From Pseudomonadota bacterium (lineage in GTDB: Bacteria > Pseudomonadota > Gammaproteobacteria > Xanthomonadales > Xanthomonadaceae), in contig JAEZYE010000051.1 in assembly GCA_023419315.1 (NCBI GenBank), positions 1 to 64,000 of the forward strand: 64,000 nt of DNA. Reading direction: 5' to 3'. Below, piece after piece: positions 26,584-35,317 of the stretch. Within the stretch, counting starts at the first letter, position 1; every line of letters starts with the position of its first letter. Below the pieces are notes generated by a model. It was given only the letters and a program-made list of their open reading frames with translations. It ran no database searches and was not told the DNA's origin. Position numbers and translations under genes: made by a program.

Positions 26584-27418
26584 CCCCTTCCCCCGAGGGT
26601 CGTGCATCTGTGACGAATTTCTCAGTTGCGCAGCTTACTGCATTGCCCGCCCGGCACGGAACCGGATCCGGCCCGACCCGCCCTGCGCCCTCCGTCTGCA
26701 CGATGACGAAGCCGCGCGTGGTTGTGCCGCCCGGACGAAGTGGCGCACGCATCGCCCGCCAGACCGACTCCAGCGGCACCCAGGCAGACGGGTACTTGTG
26801 CGCGGCGACGTCGAGAATCAGCAGTCGATCCGTGGTGGTGTGATACGCCGCCACCGGCGAGATGTGGCCTATCCGCGCTTGCCCGACATGGGCGCGCTCG
26901 TAGTTGATCAGCAAGAGGTCGCCAGGACGCTGCAGATTGTCGCGTGCGGTTTCTCGGAACGCGGCCAGGTCAGTGCCCGAGGCCGGCACCACCGTCACCT
27001 TGGCCCCGTGCGCATCGAGCAGGCTACCGAATTCGCGCAACGACATGCCGCGGAAACTGACCTTCAGTGGTTGCAGCTTCACGCCCGGCCTGGCGAACAA
27101 TTGTTGCTCGTCCATCCGCGGCGCCTCCGTGGACGGTGTGCCCGCACGCAATGCGTTGAGCGCCGTCACCGCCGAAGCCACGCCGCAATATGCCTTGCGC
27201 GTCTGCGGCACGAAATGGGTGGACAGCGCGGGGTAATCCGCCGCCTGGCTTTCGCGCAACCACGCCTGGCCGCGCGGTGATGCAAGCGCGACCAGATCGG
27301 CCGGCAAAGGCAAGCGCTCAACCGGTGGCGGACGTAGATGCTCGTCGAAGAGATGGACCCCGAACAACGTGCCCGCGATGCCGATCCCCACGCACATGCC
27401 CCACCACAGCCGTCTCAT
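26423..27418 (-). CDS. Phytochelatin-synthase-like cysteine protease
   Basis: N-terminal hydrophobic anchor or signal (residues 5-24), then a papain-fold domain of the phytochelatin synthase family. The catalytic Cys lies in AYCGVASAVTALNAL, the His in HISPVAAYH and the Asp in LILDVAAHKYPSAW. Bacterial members mostly hydrolyse glutathione to gamma-glutamylcysteine rather than polymerise it. The domain is complete by TTRGFVIVQ (about residue 241). The last 90 residues are Arg/Ser-rich, unlike the family, and overlap the downstream small gene by 161 bases; a lost stop or frameshift near 26640-26690 is likely. Confidence 0.75.
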   Translation of the reverse strand: MRRLWWGMCVGIGIAGTLFGVHLFDEHLRPPPVERLPLPADLVALASPRGQAWLRESQAADYPALSTHFVPQTRKAYCGVASAVTALNALRAGTPSTEAPRMDEQQLFARPGVKLQPLKVSFRGMSLREFGSLLDAHGAKVTVVPASGTDLAAFRETARDNLQRPGDLLLINYERAHVGQARIGHISPVAAYHTTTDRLLILDVAAHKYPSAWVPLESVWRAMRAPLRPGGTTTRGFVIVQTEGAGRVGPDPVPCRAGNAVSCATEKFVTDARPSGEGDVPRHRRDLFRSNQRRSAASSGSQVSGCAGAGRHALPSVAMRRRSVQRREDTA

Positions 27419-27616
27419 CCTTCACTCCCGCGTGGCGTGAACGAAACCGGCGCGCAGGCGCGCGCCCATGTCATCCCTGCGCCAACTGATGCATCAGCAG
27501 AGCGCTTCGGCGATGACGCCGCAGTGAAGAGAACAGATCCTGCTGGCAGGGCAAAAGTACGGAGCGGCGAGCAGGCGCGAGCGGAGGCGGCCTGCCGGCA
27601 CGCCGGCATCACCGCA

Positions 27617-28006
27617 TCAACTGCGATCGACGATGCTGGCGATGCGGTCGTCGCCCGGGCTGAAACCGAATTCGGACTCGCCCTGCAGTTCGATCAGGGT
27701 GCCGGCCTGCGGCCCGTCGGGAATGTCCACGGCCAGGCGGCCCCGGTAGGAAATGCGCGCGACCACTCGATCCTGCACTTCCTGCAGATCGGTGACGCGT
27801 TGTTCGCGCTCCGAAAAAAAAGACTTCGATTGTTCGGCCAATTCCCGGAACGCTTCGATGCCCGAGCTGGAGGCGGTCACCTGCCCGCCGGAGAAATTCT
27901 CGAAAACAATGCCGGGCGCCAGCACGGCGAGCATGCCCTCGATGTCGAATGCGTTGTACGCGGCGATGTACTGGTCGATCAGGCGCGTTCTTGCGGGAGA
28001 CGTCAT
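27617..28006 (-). CDS. NTF2/SnoaL-like nuclear transport factor 2 family protein
   Basis: 129 residues with the cone-shaped alpha+beta fold pattern of the NTF2-like superfamily: an N-terminal helix (RLIDQYIAAYNAFDIEGMLAVLAPGIVFENF split across), a second helix (GIEAFRELAEQSKSFFSE) and long strands (DRVVARISYRGRLAVDIP, GTLIELQGESEFGFS). Members include enzymes and ligand-binding proteins, so no function can be given. The start is ATG 28006 (MTSPART); an in-frame GTG two codons upstream is possible. Confidence 0.75.
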   Translation of the reverse strand: MTSPARTRLIDQYIAAYNAFDIEGMLAVLAPGIVFENFSGGQVTASSSGIEAFRELAEQSKSFFSEREQRVTDLQEVQDRVVARISYRGRLAVDIPDGPQAGTLIELQGESEFGFSPGDDRIASIVDRS

Positions 28007-28036
28007 GGCCACTGATCCGGGTTCCGCGAAACGCGG

Positions 28037-28396
28037 TTACATCGTGTGCGTGGGCTTGTCCGCGCCGAGCGTGCCGGCGAGCAGGGTTTCGATGCGGTTC
28101 TTGATGGCTTCGCCATCGCTGCTTTCCGGGAACTGCACGCCGATGCCGGCGGTGCGCGCGCCCTGTGCGCCGACCGGGGTCACCCAGACCACCTTGCCGG
28201 CCACGGGCAGGCGTTCGCTGGATTCGGGCAAGGTCAGCAGCAGGAAAACCTCATCGCCGAGGAAATAGCGCTTCGGCGTGGGCACGAAGATGCCGCCGTT
28301 GCGGATGTAGGGCATGTACGCGTTGTACAGCGATGCCTTGTCCTTGACGGCCAACGACAGGATGCCCTGGCGGCCACTGGCTGCAGTCGAACTCAT
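28037..28396 (-). CDS. pilZ: PilZ domain protein
   Basis: 119-residue single PilZ domain (ILSLAVKDKASLYNAYMPYIRNGGIFV region, FLGDEVFLLLTLPES, GIGVQF). The length and N-terminus match the PilZ of Xanthomonas and Pseudomonas, which is needed for type IV pilus assembly and twitching. That protein lacks the RxxxR c-di-GMP motif, and none is visible here. It sits 9 bases after holB, the same holB-pilZ order as in Pseudomonas. Confidence 0.9.
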   Translation of the reverse strand: MSSTAASGRQGILSLAVKDKASLYNAYMPYIRNGGIFVPTPKRYFLGDEVFLLLTLPESSERLPVAGKVVWVTPVGAQGARTAGIGVQFPESSDGEAIKNRIETLLAGTLGADKPTHTM

Positions 28397-28405
28397 CTGT
28401 GCTCC

Positions 28406-29374
28406 TTATCCTTTGCGTGCGGCGCGCGCGCCGGTGTCGCTGAACTGGCGTGTCCACGCCAGCAACAGTTCGGCGACCGCGAGATCCGCGCGCACCGTGG
28501 TGCGCAACAAATCCCGCGTGCGGTTGGCCGCATCGAACCACGTCGCCAGCTTGTTCAATCGTCCCGCGTCGGTCAAGCCGGCCTCGCTGGCCTGCGCCAG
28601 CGCAAGATCGGCGGCATGGCGAAGCCGCGCATCGGCAAGCTCGTCGGCCGTCCAGCGTTGCGCGACCTGCACGACGCCCGACTTGCCCTGCGCAAGTTTT
28701 TCCAGATCCCGCGCAATCTCTCGACGCAGGCCCAGACCGTCCTCACGCAACCAGGCATCGGCCTGGCCGGGATGGCCGCGCGCCGCGTCCAGCGCTTCGA
28801 CAGCAGCCGCCTGCGAATGCCCCTGCGCCTGCAACCAGGCCAAGGCTTCGTCGCGGGGCGGCAGGCGGAATTCGAGTTTCTGGCAACGGCTGCGAATCGT
28901 CGCCGGCAATCGCGCGGGCTGCGCGCTGACCAGCCACAGGTAGCGGCCCGGCGCGGGTTCTTCCAGCGTTTTCAGCAGGGCGTTGTAGGCGGAGCGGTTG
29001 ATGGCGTCGGCGGGGTCGAGAATGGCCACCTGCGCCACGCCGTACTGCGGAGTCAAAGCGAGCTTCTGCGAAAGCTCGCGAATCTGATCGATCACGATTT
29101 CCGTGCGCAGCTTGCTGCCATCGCGCGTCGGGATGAAGGAAACGATCTGCAGATCCGGATGCGTGCCCGCGGTGATCAGTTGCGCGGCGCGCGCAGCCTG
29201 CTGTGGCTCCTTGCCCGACAGCACGTGCAATGCAAGGCGTTCGGCGACGGCGCGCTTGCCGAGGCCGGCCGGCCCGCAGATCAGCAGGCCATGTCCCATC
29301 CGGCCGGCGTCAAGCGCACCGACGGCGTGGTCGTAGGCGCGCTGTTGCCAAGGCGAGAACACGGCGTCGCTCAT
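28406..29374 (-). CDS. holB: DNA polymerase III subunit delta'
   Basis: 322-residue clamp-loader subunit of the AAA+ family. It shows HGLLICGPAGLGKRAVAE, an ILDPADAINRSAYNALLKTLEEP box and SRCQKLEFRLP near the sensor region. Delta' is the stator that helps open the beta clamp. The start is the ATG at 29374, overlapping the tmk stop by four bases (ATGA), so the longer upstream frame is a shadow of tmk. Operon mltG-tmk-holB-pilZ. Confidence 0.93.
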   Translation of the reverse strand: MSDAVFSPWQQRAYDHAVGALDAGRMGHGLLICGPAGLGKRAVAERLALHVLSGKEPQQAARAAQLITAGTHPDLQIVSFIPTRDGSKLRTEIVIDQIRELSQKLALTPQYGVAQVAILDPADAINRSAYNALLKTLEEPAPGRYLWLVSAQPARLPATIRSRCQKLEFRLPPRDEALAWLQAQGHSQAAAVEALDAARGHPGQADAWLREDGLGLRREIARDLEKLAQGKSGVVQVAQRWTADELADARLRHAADLALAQASEAGLTDAGRLNKLATWFDAANRTRDLLRTTVRADLAVAELLLAWTRQFSDTGARAARKG

Positions 29375-30027
29375 CCGAGTGTTTCCAGCGTTTCGAGCCA
29401 CTGCCACAACGCGTCGCGAACGGCCGCGCCGACCTGTTCGGGCGTCTGGCCCGCGTCGATCAGGCGAAAGCGTTGCGGCTCGGCGGCGGCGCGCTTGCGG
29501 AAGCCCTGGCGCACGCGTTCGAAGAAGTCGTCCTGCTCGCTTTCGATGCGGTCCGGCCACAGGTCGCGGCCGGCCGTGCGCGCGCGCCCTTCGCGCACAT
29601 CGAGATCCAGCAGCAAGGTGAGCCCGGGCTTCAGCCCGACCACCTGACGCTCCAGCTCGGCGATCCAGGCGGCATCCAGACCGCGGCCTTCGCCCTGATA
29701 GGCGTAACTGGAATCGGTGAAGCGGTCACTGACCACGAACGCACCACGCTGCAGAGCCGGCCGGATCACGCGGTTGACGTGCTGTGCGCGGGCGGCGAAC
29801 ACCAGCAGCAATTCGGTTTCGGCGGTGAGCGTTTCGCCCTGCGGTTGCAGCACGAGTTCGCGGATGCGTTCGGCCAGCGGGGTGCCGCCAGGCTCGCGGG
29901 TCAGCACGACCTCGTGCCCGCGCGCCTGCAACTGATCGCGCAGCGCACTGATGGCGCTGGTCTTTCCGGCGCCCTCGCCGCCTTCGAGCGAGATGAAATG
30001 TGGATGGCTGATGACCGACTGGCTCAT
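29371..30027 (-). CDS. tmk: Thymidylate kinase
   Basis: 218-residue nucleoside monophosphate kinase making dTDP from dTMP. The P-loop is EGGEGAGKTS, the DR(Y/F/H) motif is VVSDRFTDSSYAYQGEGRGL, and REPGGTPLAERIREL is diagnostic. Its ATG overlaps the mltG stop by four bases and its own stop overlaps holB by four, showing tight translational coupling. Confidence 0.96.
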   Translation of the reverse strand: MSQSVISHPHFISLEGGEGAGKTSAISALRDQLQARGHEVVLTREPGGTPLAERIRELVLQPQGETLTAETELLLVFAARAQHVNRVIRPALQRGAFVVSDRFTDSSYAYQGEGRGLDAAWIAELERQVVGLKPGLTLLLDLDVREGRARTAGRDLWPDRIESEQDDFFERVRQGFRKRAAAEPQRFRLIDAGQTPEQVGAAVRDALWQWLETLETLG

Positions 30028-31091
30028 CGGGCGTCGGCCTCCTGCAAGGTCTGCCTGCGAACGACCAGGTAGCGCGCGACTGCTGCGTTGTGTTCAGCCA
30101 ACGAGGCCGAGAACACGTGCTTGCCGCTGCCGTCGCCCACCGCGACGAAATACAGCGCATCGCCGGCTTCGGGCTTCACCGCGGCGCGCAATGCATCGAT
30201 ACCCGGCATTGCAATCGGCGTCGGCGGCAGGCCCGCGCGGGTGTAGGTGTTGTAGGGCGTATCGGTGAGCAGATCGCGTTTGCGGATGTTGCCGTCGTAG
30301 GCACTCCCGATGCCATAGATGACGGTCGGGTCGGTCTGCAGGCGCATGCCGATCTTCAGGCGTCGTGCGAACACACCGGCAATCGCCGGACGTTCCGATG
30401 CAATGCCGGTTTCCTTCTCGACGATGGACGCGAGGATCAACGCTTCCTCGGCGGACGCGAGCGGTACCTGCCGATCACGCTCCGCCCAGGCGTCGGCGAG
30501 CGCCTTTTCCATCGACTCGTAAGCGCGCTTGAGCAGATCCAGATCGCTTTCGCGGCGCGTGTAGACATAGGTTTCCGGCAGGAAGCGGCCTTCCGGATGC
30601 TGGCCCGCGTGACCCAGTGCGGCCATCAGCGCGGCGTCGTCCATCTGCGCGGTTTCCTGGCGCAGCGGCGTCGCCGCCTTCAGCGCATTGCGCAGCTGGC
30701 GGATGTTCCAGCCTTCAACGATGGTGAAGCGGTAGCTCAACGTCTTGCCGTCGCGCATGCGGATCAGCAGATCGCGCGGCGTCGTGCCGGGTGCGATGCC
30801 GTATTCGCCGACCTTCAATTTGCCGGCGGCATCGAGTTGTCTGGCGAGCAGCTGCCACTCGATGTCACTGCCCTCTTTCACGCCTTGCGCGCGCAGTTTC
30901 CGCAGCACGGCGGCGAAGGAATCACCCGGAGTGATCTCGACCGCCTCCTGTGTCTGCACACCTGCGAGCGGCCGGTCGGCGAAGCCGTGGTATTTCTGCC
31001 ACCACCAGGCTCCTGCGGCGGCCGCAGCCAGGGCGAGCAGCAACAGGACCAGGAAAATGTTGCGGCAACCGCGCTTGCAACCTGAGGCCAA
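30024..31091 (-). CDS. mltG: Endolytic murein transglycosylase MltG
   Basis: Membrane-anchored YceG-family transglycosylase that cleaves nascent glycan strands and sets their length. A transmembrane segment lies near the N-terminus (NIFLVLLLLALAAAAAGAWW). The catalytic Glu is in LASIVEKETG, followed by RLQTDPTVIYG, NTYTRAGLPPTPI and the C-terminal HVFSASLAEHN box. The start is uncertain: TTG at 31091 gives the usual length of about 355 residues, but no good ribosome binding site is seen. The open frame continues upstream into the pabB region. Coupled to tmk by a four-base overlap. Confidence 0.88.
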   Translation of the reverse strand: MASGCKRGCRNIFLVLLLLALAAAAAGAWWWQKYHGFADRPLAGVQTQEAVEITPGDSFAAVLRKLRAQGVKEGSDIEWQLLARQLDAAGKLKVGEYGIAPGTTPRDLLIRMRDGKTLSYRFTIVEGWNIRQLRNALKAATPLRQETAQMDDAALMAALGHAGQHPEGRFLPETYVYTRRESDLDLLKRAYESMEKALADAWAERDRQVPLASAEEALILASIVEKETGIASERPAIAGVFARRLKIGMRLQTDPTVIYGIGSAYDGNIRKRDLLTDTPYNTYTRAGLPPTPIAMPGIDALRAAVKPEAGDALYFVAVGDGSGKHVFSASLAEHNAAVARYLVVRRQTLQEADAR

Positions 31092-31213
31092 GGGACAACC
31101 CGCGAGACGTTGGTGTGGAGTGGCAGGATACCCGCTCGCCGTGAAAGCGGCGATCTTGACTGCGCCCGCGCCGGGCCGGTCGGCCGGTCCTGGCAGCCGG
31201 GTCGCCTGCGCGA

Positions 31214-32584
31214 TCAGCCTTCCAGCGCGCGCAGCAGTCCGCGTGCCTTGGCGCGGGTTTCGTCCAGTTCCTTTTCGGGCACCGAGTCGGTGACGATGCC
31301 GGCGCCGGTGCGGAAGCGGACCTCCGTGCCTGCGCCGGACGGCACGACTTCCGCGCTGCGGATGAGGATGTTGAGGTCCAGATCGCCGTCGCGGTTCAGC
31401 CACCCGAACGCGCCCGTGTAGGCGCCGCGGGCCACGCCCTCCAGCTCCGCGATGATCTGCATGCAATGCACCTTGGGGCATCCGGTGATCGTGCCGCCCG
31501 GAAAGGTCGCACGGATGATGTCGCCGGGCGTGGCGTCCGCGCGCAGATGCCCGCGCACATTGCTGACGATGTGATGCACATGCGCGTAGCTTTCGACCGT
31601 CATCAGTTCATCGACCTGCACGCTGCCGGGCAGGCAGACGCGCGCCAGATCGTTGCGCTCCAGATCGATCAGCATCACGTGCTCGGCGCGCTCCTTCGGA
31701 TGGCCGACCAGTTCGCGGATGCGCGCGGCATCGTCGTCACCGGGGAATCGCGGACGCGTGCCGGCGATCGGCCGGGTTTCGACGACGTCTCCGCGCACCG
31801 AGACCAGACGCTCCGGCGAGGAACTCACCACGGCCCAGTCGTCGTTCGCAAACACGCCTGCAAACGGCGCGGGATTCGCTTCGCGCAGTCGCTGGTACAG
31901 TGCGGCCGCTTCCAGCACGGGCTCGAACTGCGCCGTCCATGCACGCGACAGGTTGACCTGGAACACATCGCCCGCGGCCAGGTAATCCAGGATGCGGTGC
32001 ACGCCATCGATGAAGTCCTGCGGCGCATCCTCTGCGATGCGCTGCGGCGCGTGCCATGTGGGCGCGGACTGCACCTGCGCGGCCAGTTGATCACGGTGCA
32101 GTTGTTCGAACAATCCGTGCTGACCGGGTTCGGCAATCGCCATGCAGTCACCGGTGCTGCGATCGCGCAGGATCGCGCCCGGACAACGCAATGCCACCGC
32201 CACCGGAATGCGCGCCGCATCCCGCCGCGCGGGCAAGCGCAGCACCGGCTCGATTTCACCGGCAAGTTCGTAGTTGAGCAGCAACGCCCAGCCGCCGCGG
32301 AACGGCCAGCGCGGATCTTCGCGCGGAAGCCGGGCTTCAAGCCACCGGCGATCCAGCTCGTCGAGGAAGCCGCCGGCGTTTTCAATGACATCACCGCCCA
32401 GCGTGCGGACCTTGCCATCGGCATTCAACGCGAAACCATCTCCCGGTTGCGCGATCAGCAACAGATCCCAACGGCCCTGCACCGTTCCGGACGCGACCGA
32501 CTCCAGCAGCACCGGGTAACGCCGTGGCGAAAGCCGATGCAGCGCAAGCAGGTCGATGTCGGCGAGCGCGCGGGTTTCAATCAT
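31214..32584 (-). CDS. pabB: Aminodeoxychorismate synthase component I
   Basis: 456-residue chorismate-binding enzyme making 4-amino-4-deoxychorismate for folate. The C-terminal chorismate domain shows QVNLSRAWTA, SSSPERLVSV, ETRPIAGTRPR and PGGTITGCPKVHCMQII, with the Lys that separates ADC synthases from anthranilate synthase. The start is ATG 32584 (MIETRALAD). The amidotransferase partner pabA is not in the window. It lies upstream of mltG-tmk-holB, as in many gammaproteobacteria. Confidence 0.9.
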   Translation of the reverse strand: MIETRALADIDLLALHRLSPRRYPVLLESVASGTVQGRWDLLLIAQPGDGFALNADGKVRTLGGDVIENAGGFLDELDRRWLEARLPREDPRWPFRGGWALLLNYELAGEIEPVLRLPARRDAARIPVAVALRCPGAILRDRSTGDCMAIAEPGQHGLFEQLHRDQLAAQVQSAPTWHAPQRIAEDAPQDFIDGVHRILDYLAAGDVFQVNLSRAWTAQFEPVLEAAALYQRLREANPAPFAGVFANDDWAVVSSSPERLVSVRGDVVETRPIAGTRPRFPGDDDAARIRELVGHPKERAEHVMLIDLERNDLARVCLPGSVQVDELMTVESYAHVHHIVSNVRGHLRADATPGDIIRATFPGGTITGCPKVHCMQIIAELEGVARGAYTGAFGWLNRDGDLDLNILIRSAEVVPSGAGTEVRFRTGAGIVTDSVPEKELDETRAKARGLLRALEG

Positions 32585-32661
32585 GGAGCGGTCGTGCGTG
32601 CGGGGAGGCGTGCATTGTGCGCGTGCGCGCAGCCGGCAGGAAGTAGCGGTTCCCGCAAACA

Positions 32662-32686
32662 AAACCCCTCCGGAGCGGAGGGGTTT
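32662..32686 (-). terminator. Intrinsic terminator after fabF
   Basis: AAACCCCTCC / GGAGGGGTTT hairpin followed on the minus strand by TTTTGTTTG, 22 bases beyond the fabF stop. Confidence 0.8.
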
Positions 32687-32707
32687 GGCGAGCATTGTCT
32701 TCTCGAC

Positions 32708-33949
32708 TCAGATGCGCCTGAAGACCAGCGTGCCGTTGGTGCCGCCGAAGCCGAAGCCATTGGAGACGGCGATATCGATCTTCTTTTCGCGTGCGGTATG
32801 CGGCACGTAATCGAGATCGCAACCCTCGCCCGGCTCGTCGAGGTTGATGGTCGGCGGGATGATGCCGTGATGGATCGCCAGCACCGAGAAGATGGCCTCC
32901 GCACCGCCGGCTGCGCCGAGCAGATGGCCGGTCATCGACTTGGTCGAGCTGACCATCAGCTTGTAGGCGTGGTCGCCGAGGGCGCGCTTGAGCGCCAGCG
33001 TTTCGGCGAGATCACCCAGCGGTGTGGAAGTGCCGTGCGCGTTGAGGTATTCGACCTGCTCTGCATTCAGGCCGGCATCCTTGAGCGCGGCGACCAGGCA
33101 GCGCGCCGGACCTTCACCGTTCTCGCTGGGCGCGGTCATGTGGTGCGCATCCGAACTCGCGCCGAAGCCTGCCAGCTCCGCGTAGATGCGCGCGCCACGT
33201 GCCTTGGCGTGTTCGTACTCTTCCAGGATCAGCACGCCCGCACCGTCGCCAAGGACGAAGCCATCGCGATCCTTGTCCCACGGGCGTGACGCCTGGGCCG
33301 GTGCATCGTTGCGCGTGGACATCGCCTTCATCGAGCAGAAGCCGGCCATCGACGTCGGCGAAGAACCAAGTTCGGCGCCGCCTGCGACCATCACGTCGGC
33401 ATCGCCGTACTGGATGGCGCGCATCGCGATGCCGATCGAATGATTGGAGGTGGCGCAAGCCGAAACCACCGAATAGCTGGGGCCCTTCAGGCCTTTGAGG
33501 ATCGACAGCTGGCCCGGCAGCATGTTGATGATCGTGCTCGGCACGTAGAACGGCGACACCTTGCGCGGGCCGCCTTCATGCAACTTGATCGTCTGTTCTT
33601 CGATGCCGTGGATGCCGCCGATGCCGGAACCGACGATCGCGCCGATGCGCTCCGCGTTGGCTTCGGTGATCTCCAGGCCGGAATCGTCAAGCGCCATGAA
33701 CGAGGCGGCGATGCCGTAATGGATGAAGGGATCCATCTTCTTCGCATCCTTGGACGACACGAAGGTGGCCGGATCGAAGTTGCGGATTTCACCGGCGATC
33801 TGCGTGGTGAAGCCGGTGACATCGAACGAGGTGACCGGACCGATGCCCGAGCGCCCGTTGACGATGCCGTCCCAACTGGTGGCCATGTCATTGCCCAGCG
33901 GCGACACCAGGCCCATTCCGGTAACAACGACGCGACGACGCTGGCTCAT
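32708..33949 (-). CDS. fabF: 3-oxoacyl-ACP synthase II (FabF)
   Basis: 413-residue condensing enzyme for chain elongation in fatty-acid synthesis. The catalytic Cys is in SVVSACATSNHSIG and the two His are in NAHGTSTPLGD and STKSMTGHLLGAAG; the N-terminus RRRVVVTGMGLVSPLG is typical. The start is ATG 33949 with GAGGAA upstream; the longer frame is a shadow. It is the last gene of the fab cluster and is followed by a terminator. The gap to acpP is 188 bases, large enough for a separate promoter. Confidence 0.96.
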   Translation of the reverse strand: MSQRRRVVVTGMGLVSPLGNDMATSWDGIVNGRSGIGPVTSFDVTGFTTQIAGEIRNFDPATFVSSKDAKKMDPFIHYGIAASFMALDDSGLEITEANAERIGAIVGSGIGGIHGIEEQTIKLHEGGPRKVSPFYVPSTIINMLPGQLSILKGLKGPSYSVVSACATSNHSIGIAMRAIQYGDADVMVAGGAELGSSPTSMAGFCSMKAMSTRNDAPAQASRPWDKDRDGFVLGDGAGVLILEEYEHAKARGARIYAELAGFGASSDAHHMTAPSENGEGPARCLVAALKDAGLNAEQVEYLNAHGTSTPLGDLAETLALKRALGDHAYKLMVSSTKSMTGHLLGAAGGAEAIFSVLAIHHGIIPPTINLDEPGEGCDLDYVPHTAREKKIDIAVSNGFGFGGTNGTLVFRRI

Positions 33950-34137
33950 GGGGATTCCTCGATTTTCAGTTCTTGGATTGCATCCGCGTTGCGGATGATC
34001 GCGGCGCTGGATGGCGGCCGCATCGCGGTGTTGCCACCGCATTCGCCGCGGGGCCGTGGGCATTGCGCCGCGCGCCGGCCCCACACATGCGCAGGGCCGC
34101 ATCAGCGGCCCCGGCACGATCCCTTGCGGGCCAGCGA

Positions 34138-34377
34138 TTACGCCTTGACGTGCGCCTTGACGTAGTCAATCGCCTGCTGCACCGAAGTGATCTTCTCGGC
34201 TTCTTCGTCCGGAATTTCGCATTCGAACTCTTCTTCCAGCGCCATCACCAGTTCAACGGTGTCCAGCGAGTCGGCGCCCAGATCATCGACGAACGATGCG
34301 CTGTTGGTGACTTCTTCTTCCTTAACGCCGAGTTGTTCGACGACGATTTTCTTGACGCGTTCTTCGATGCTGCTCAT
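34138..34377 (-). CDS. acpP: Acyl carrier protein
   Basis: 79 acidic residues with the 4'-phosphopantetheine site in GADSLDTVELVMALEEEF, the universal acyl carrier in fatty-acid synthesis. The start is ATG 34377 (MSSIEERVKK) behind GGAGCG. The 147-base gap to fabG contains a possible -10 element (TACACT) on the minus strand, consistent with acpP having its own strong promoter as in other bacteria. Confidence 0.97.
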   Translation of the reverse strand: MSSIEERVKKIVVEQLGVKEEEVTNSASFVDDLGADSLDTVELVMALEEEFECEIPDEEAEKITSVQQAIDYVKAHVKA

Positions 34378-34524
34378 GGATATCGCTCCAGACGGAGATT
34401 GGGTGACTAGTTGATTTTGCCGGCATGGCGCCGGCAAACCGGGGAATAGTGTAGTGGAAACCGGCGACGCCGGGCAGATGTCCGGAACTGCCGCCTAATC
34501 AACTACTTATCACTAATTTTTTGC

Positions 34525-35268
34525 TTACGGCATGTACATGCCGCCGTTGACGTGCAGGGTTTCGCCAGTGATGTAGCTGCCGGCCGGTCCCGCCAGGAAT
34601 GCCACCGCCTGGGCGATGTCCGACGGCGTGCCGAAGCGGCCAAGCGCGATCTGGCCCAGCAGGCCATTGCGTGCATCGTCCGGCAGGGCGCGCGTCATGT
34701 CGGTGTCGATGAAACCGGGCGCGACCACGTTGACGGTGACGCCGCGACTGCCGATTTCCTTCGCCAGCGACTTGGAGAACGCGATGATGCCGGCCTTCGC
34801 TGCGGCATAGTTCGCCTGCCCCGCGTTGCCGGTCACGCCGATCACCGAAGCAATGTTGACGATGCGGCCCTTGCGCGCCTTCATCATGCCGCGCATGACG
34901 GCCTTGGACGTGCGGTAGACGCTGGTGAGGTTGGTGTCGAGGATGGCCTGCCAGTCCTCGTCCTTCATCCGCATGAGCAGGTTGTCGCGGGTAATGCCGG
35001 CGTTGTTGACCAGGATGGAAATCGGCCCGAACTGCTTGCCGATGTCCTCGATGAGCGCATCGACGGCGGCGGCGTCGGTGACGTCGAGTTCACGGCCGTG
35101 ACCGCCACGTTCGGAAAGACGTTCGCCGATGGCCTGCGCGCCGCCGGAGCTGGTCGCCGTACCGATGACGGTCGCGCCCTGGGCGGCCAGTTCATCGGCG
35201 ATCGCCGCACCGATGCCGCGGCTTGCACCGGTGACCAGCGCAATTTCGCCCTGCAATGGCTTGCTCAT
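34525..35268 (-). CDS. fabG: 3-oxoacyl-ACP reductase FabG
   Basis: 247-residue short-chain dehydrogenase reducing 3-oxoacyl-ACP with NADPH. The glycine motif is TGASRGIGAAIA, followed by LVNNAGITRDNLLMRM, the catalytic Ser (NIASVIGVTGN) and YAAAKAG (Tyr-xxx-Lys). The C-terminus ITGETLHVNGGMYM is diagnostic of FabG. It sits between fabD and acpP in the standard order. Confidence 0.96.
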   Translation of the reverse strand: MSKPLQGEIALVTGASRGIGAAIADELAAQGATVIGTATSSGGAQAIGERLSERGGHGRELDVTDAAAVDALIEDIGKQFGPISILVNNAGITRDNLLMRMKDEDWQAILDTNLTSVYRTSKAVMRGMMKARKGRIVNIASVIGVTGNAGQANYAAAKAGIIAFSKSLAKEIGSRGVTVNVVAPGFIDTDMTRALPDDARNGLLGQIALGRFGTPSDIAQAVAFLAGPAGSYITGETLHVNGGMYMP

Positions 35269-35317
35269 GGATCGAATCCTCGTAATTGAAGTCGGCTCGC
35301 GCCGTCGTGGAGAGTGC

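Noticed and set aside
27419..27616. Possible small gene between the NTF2-like and phytochelatin-synthase-like genes
   Set aside because: The frames there are short, Arg/Ala-rich, and lack a ribosome binding site or family resemblance.
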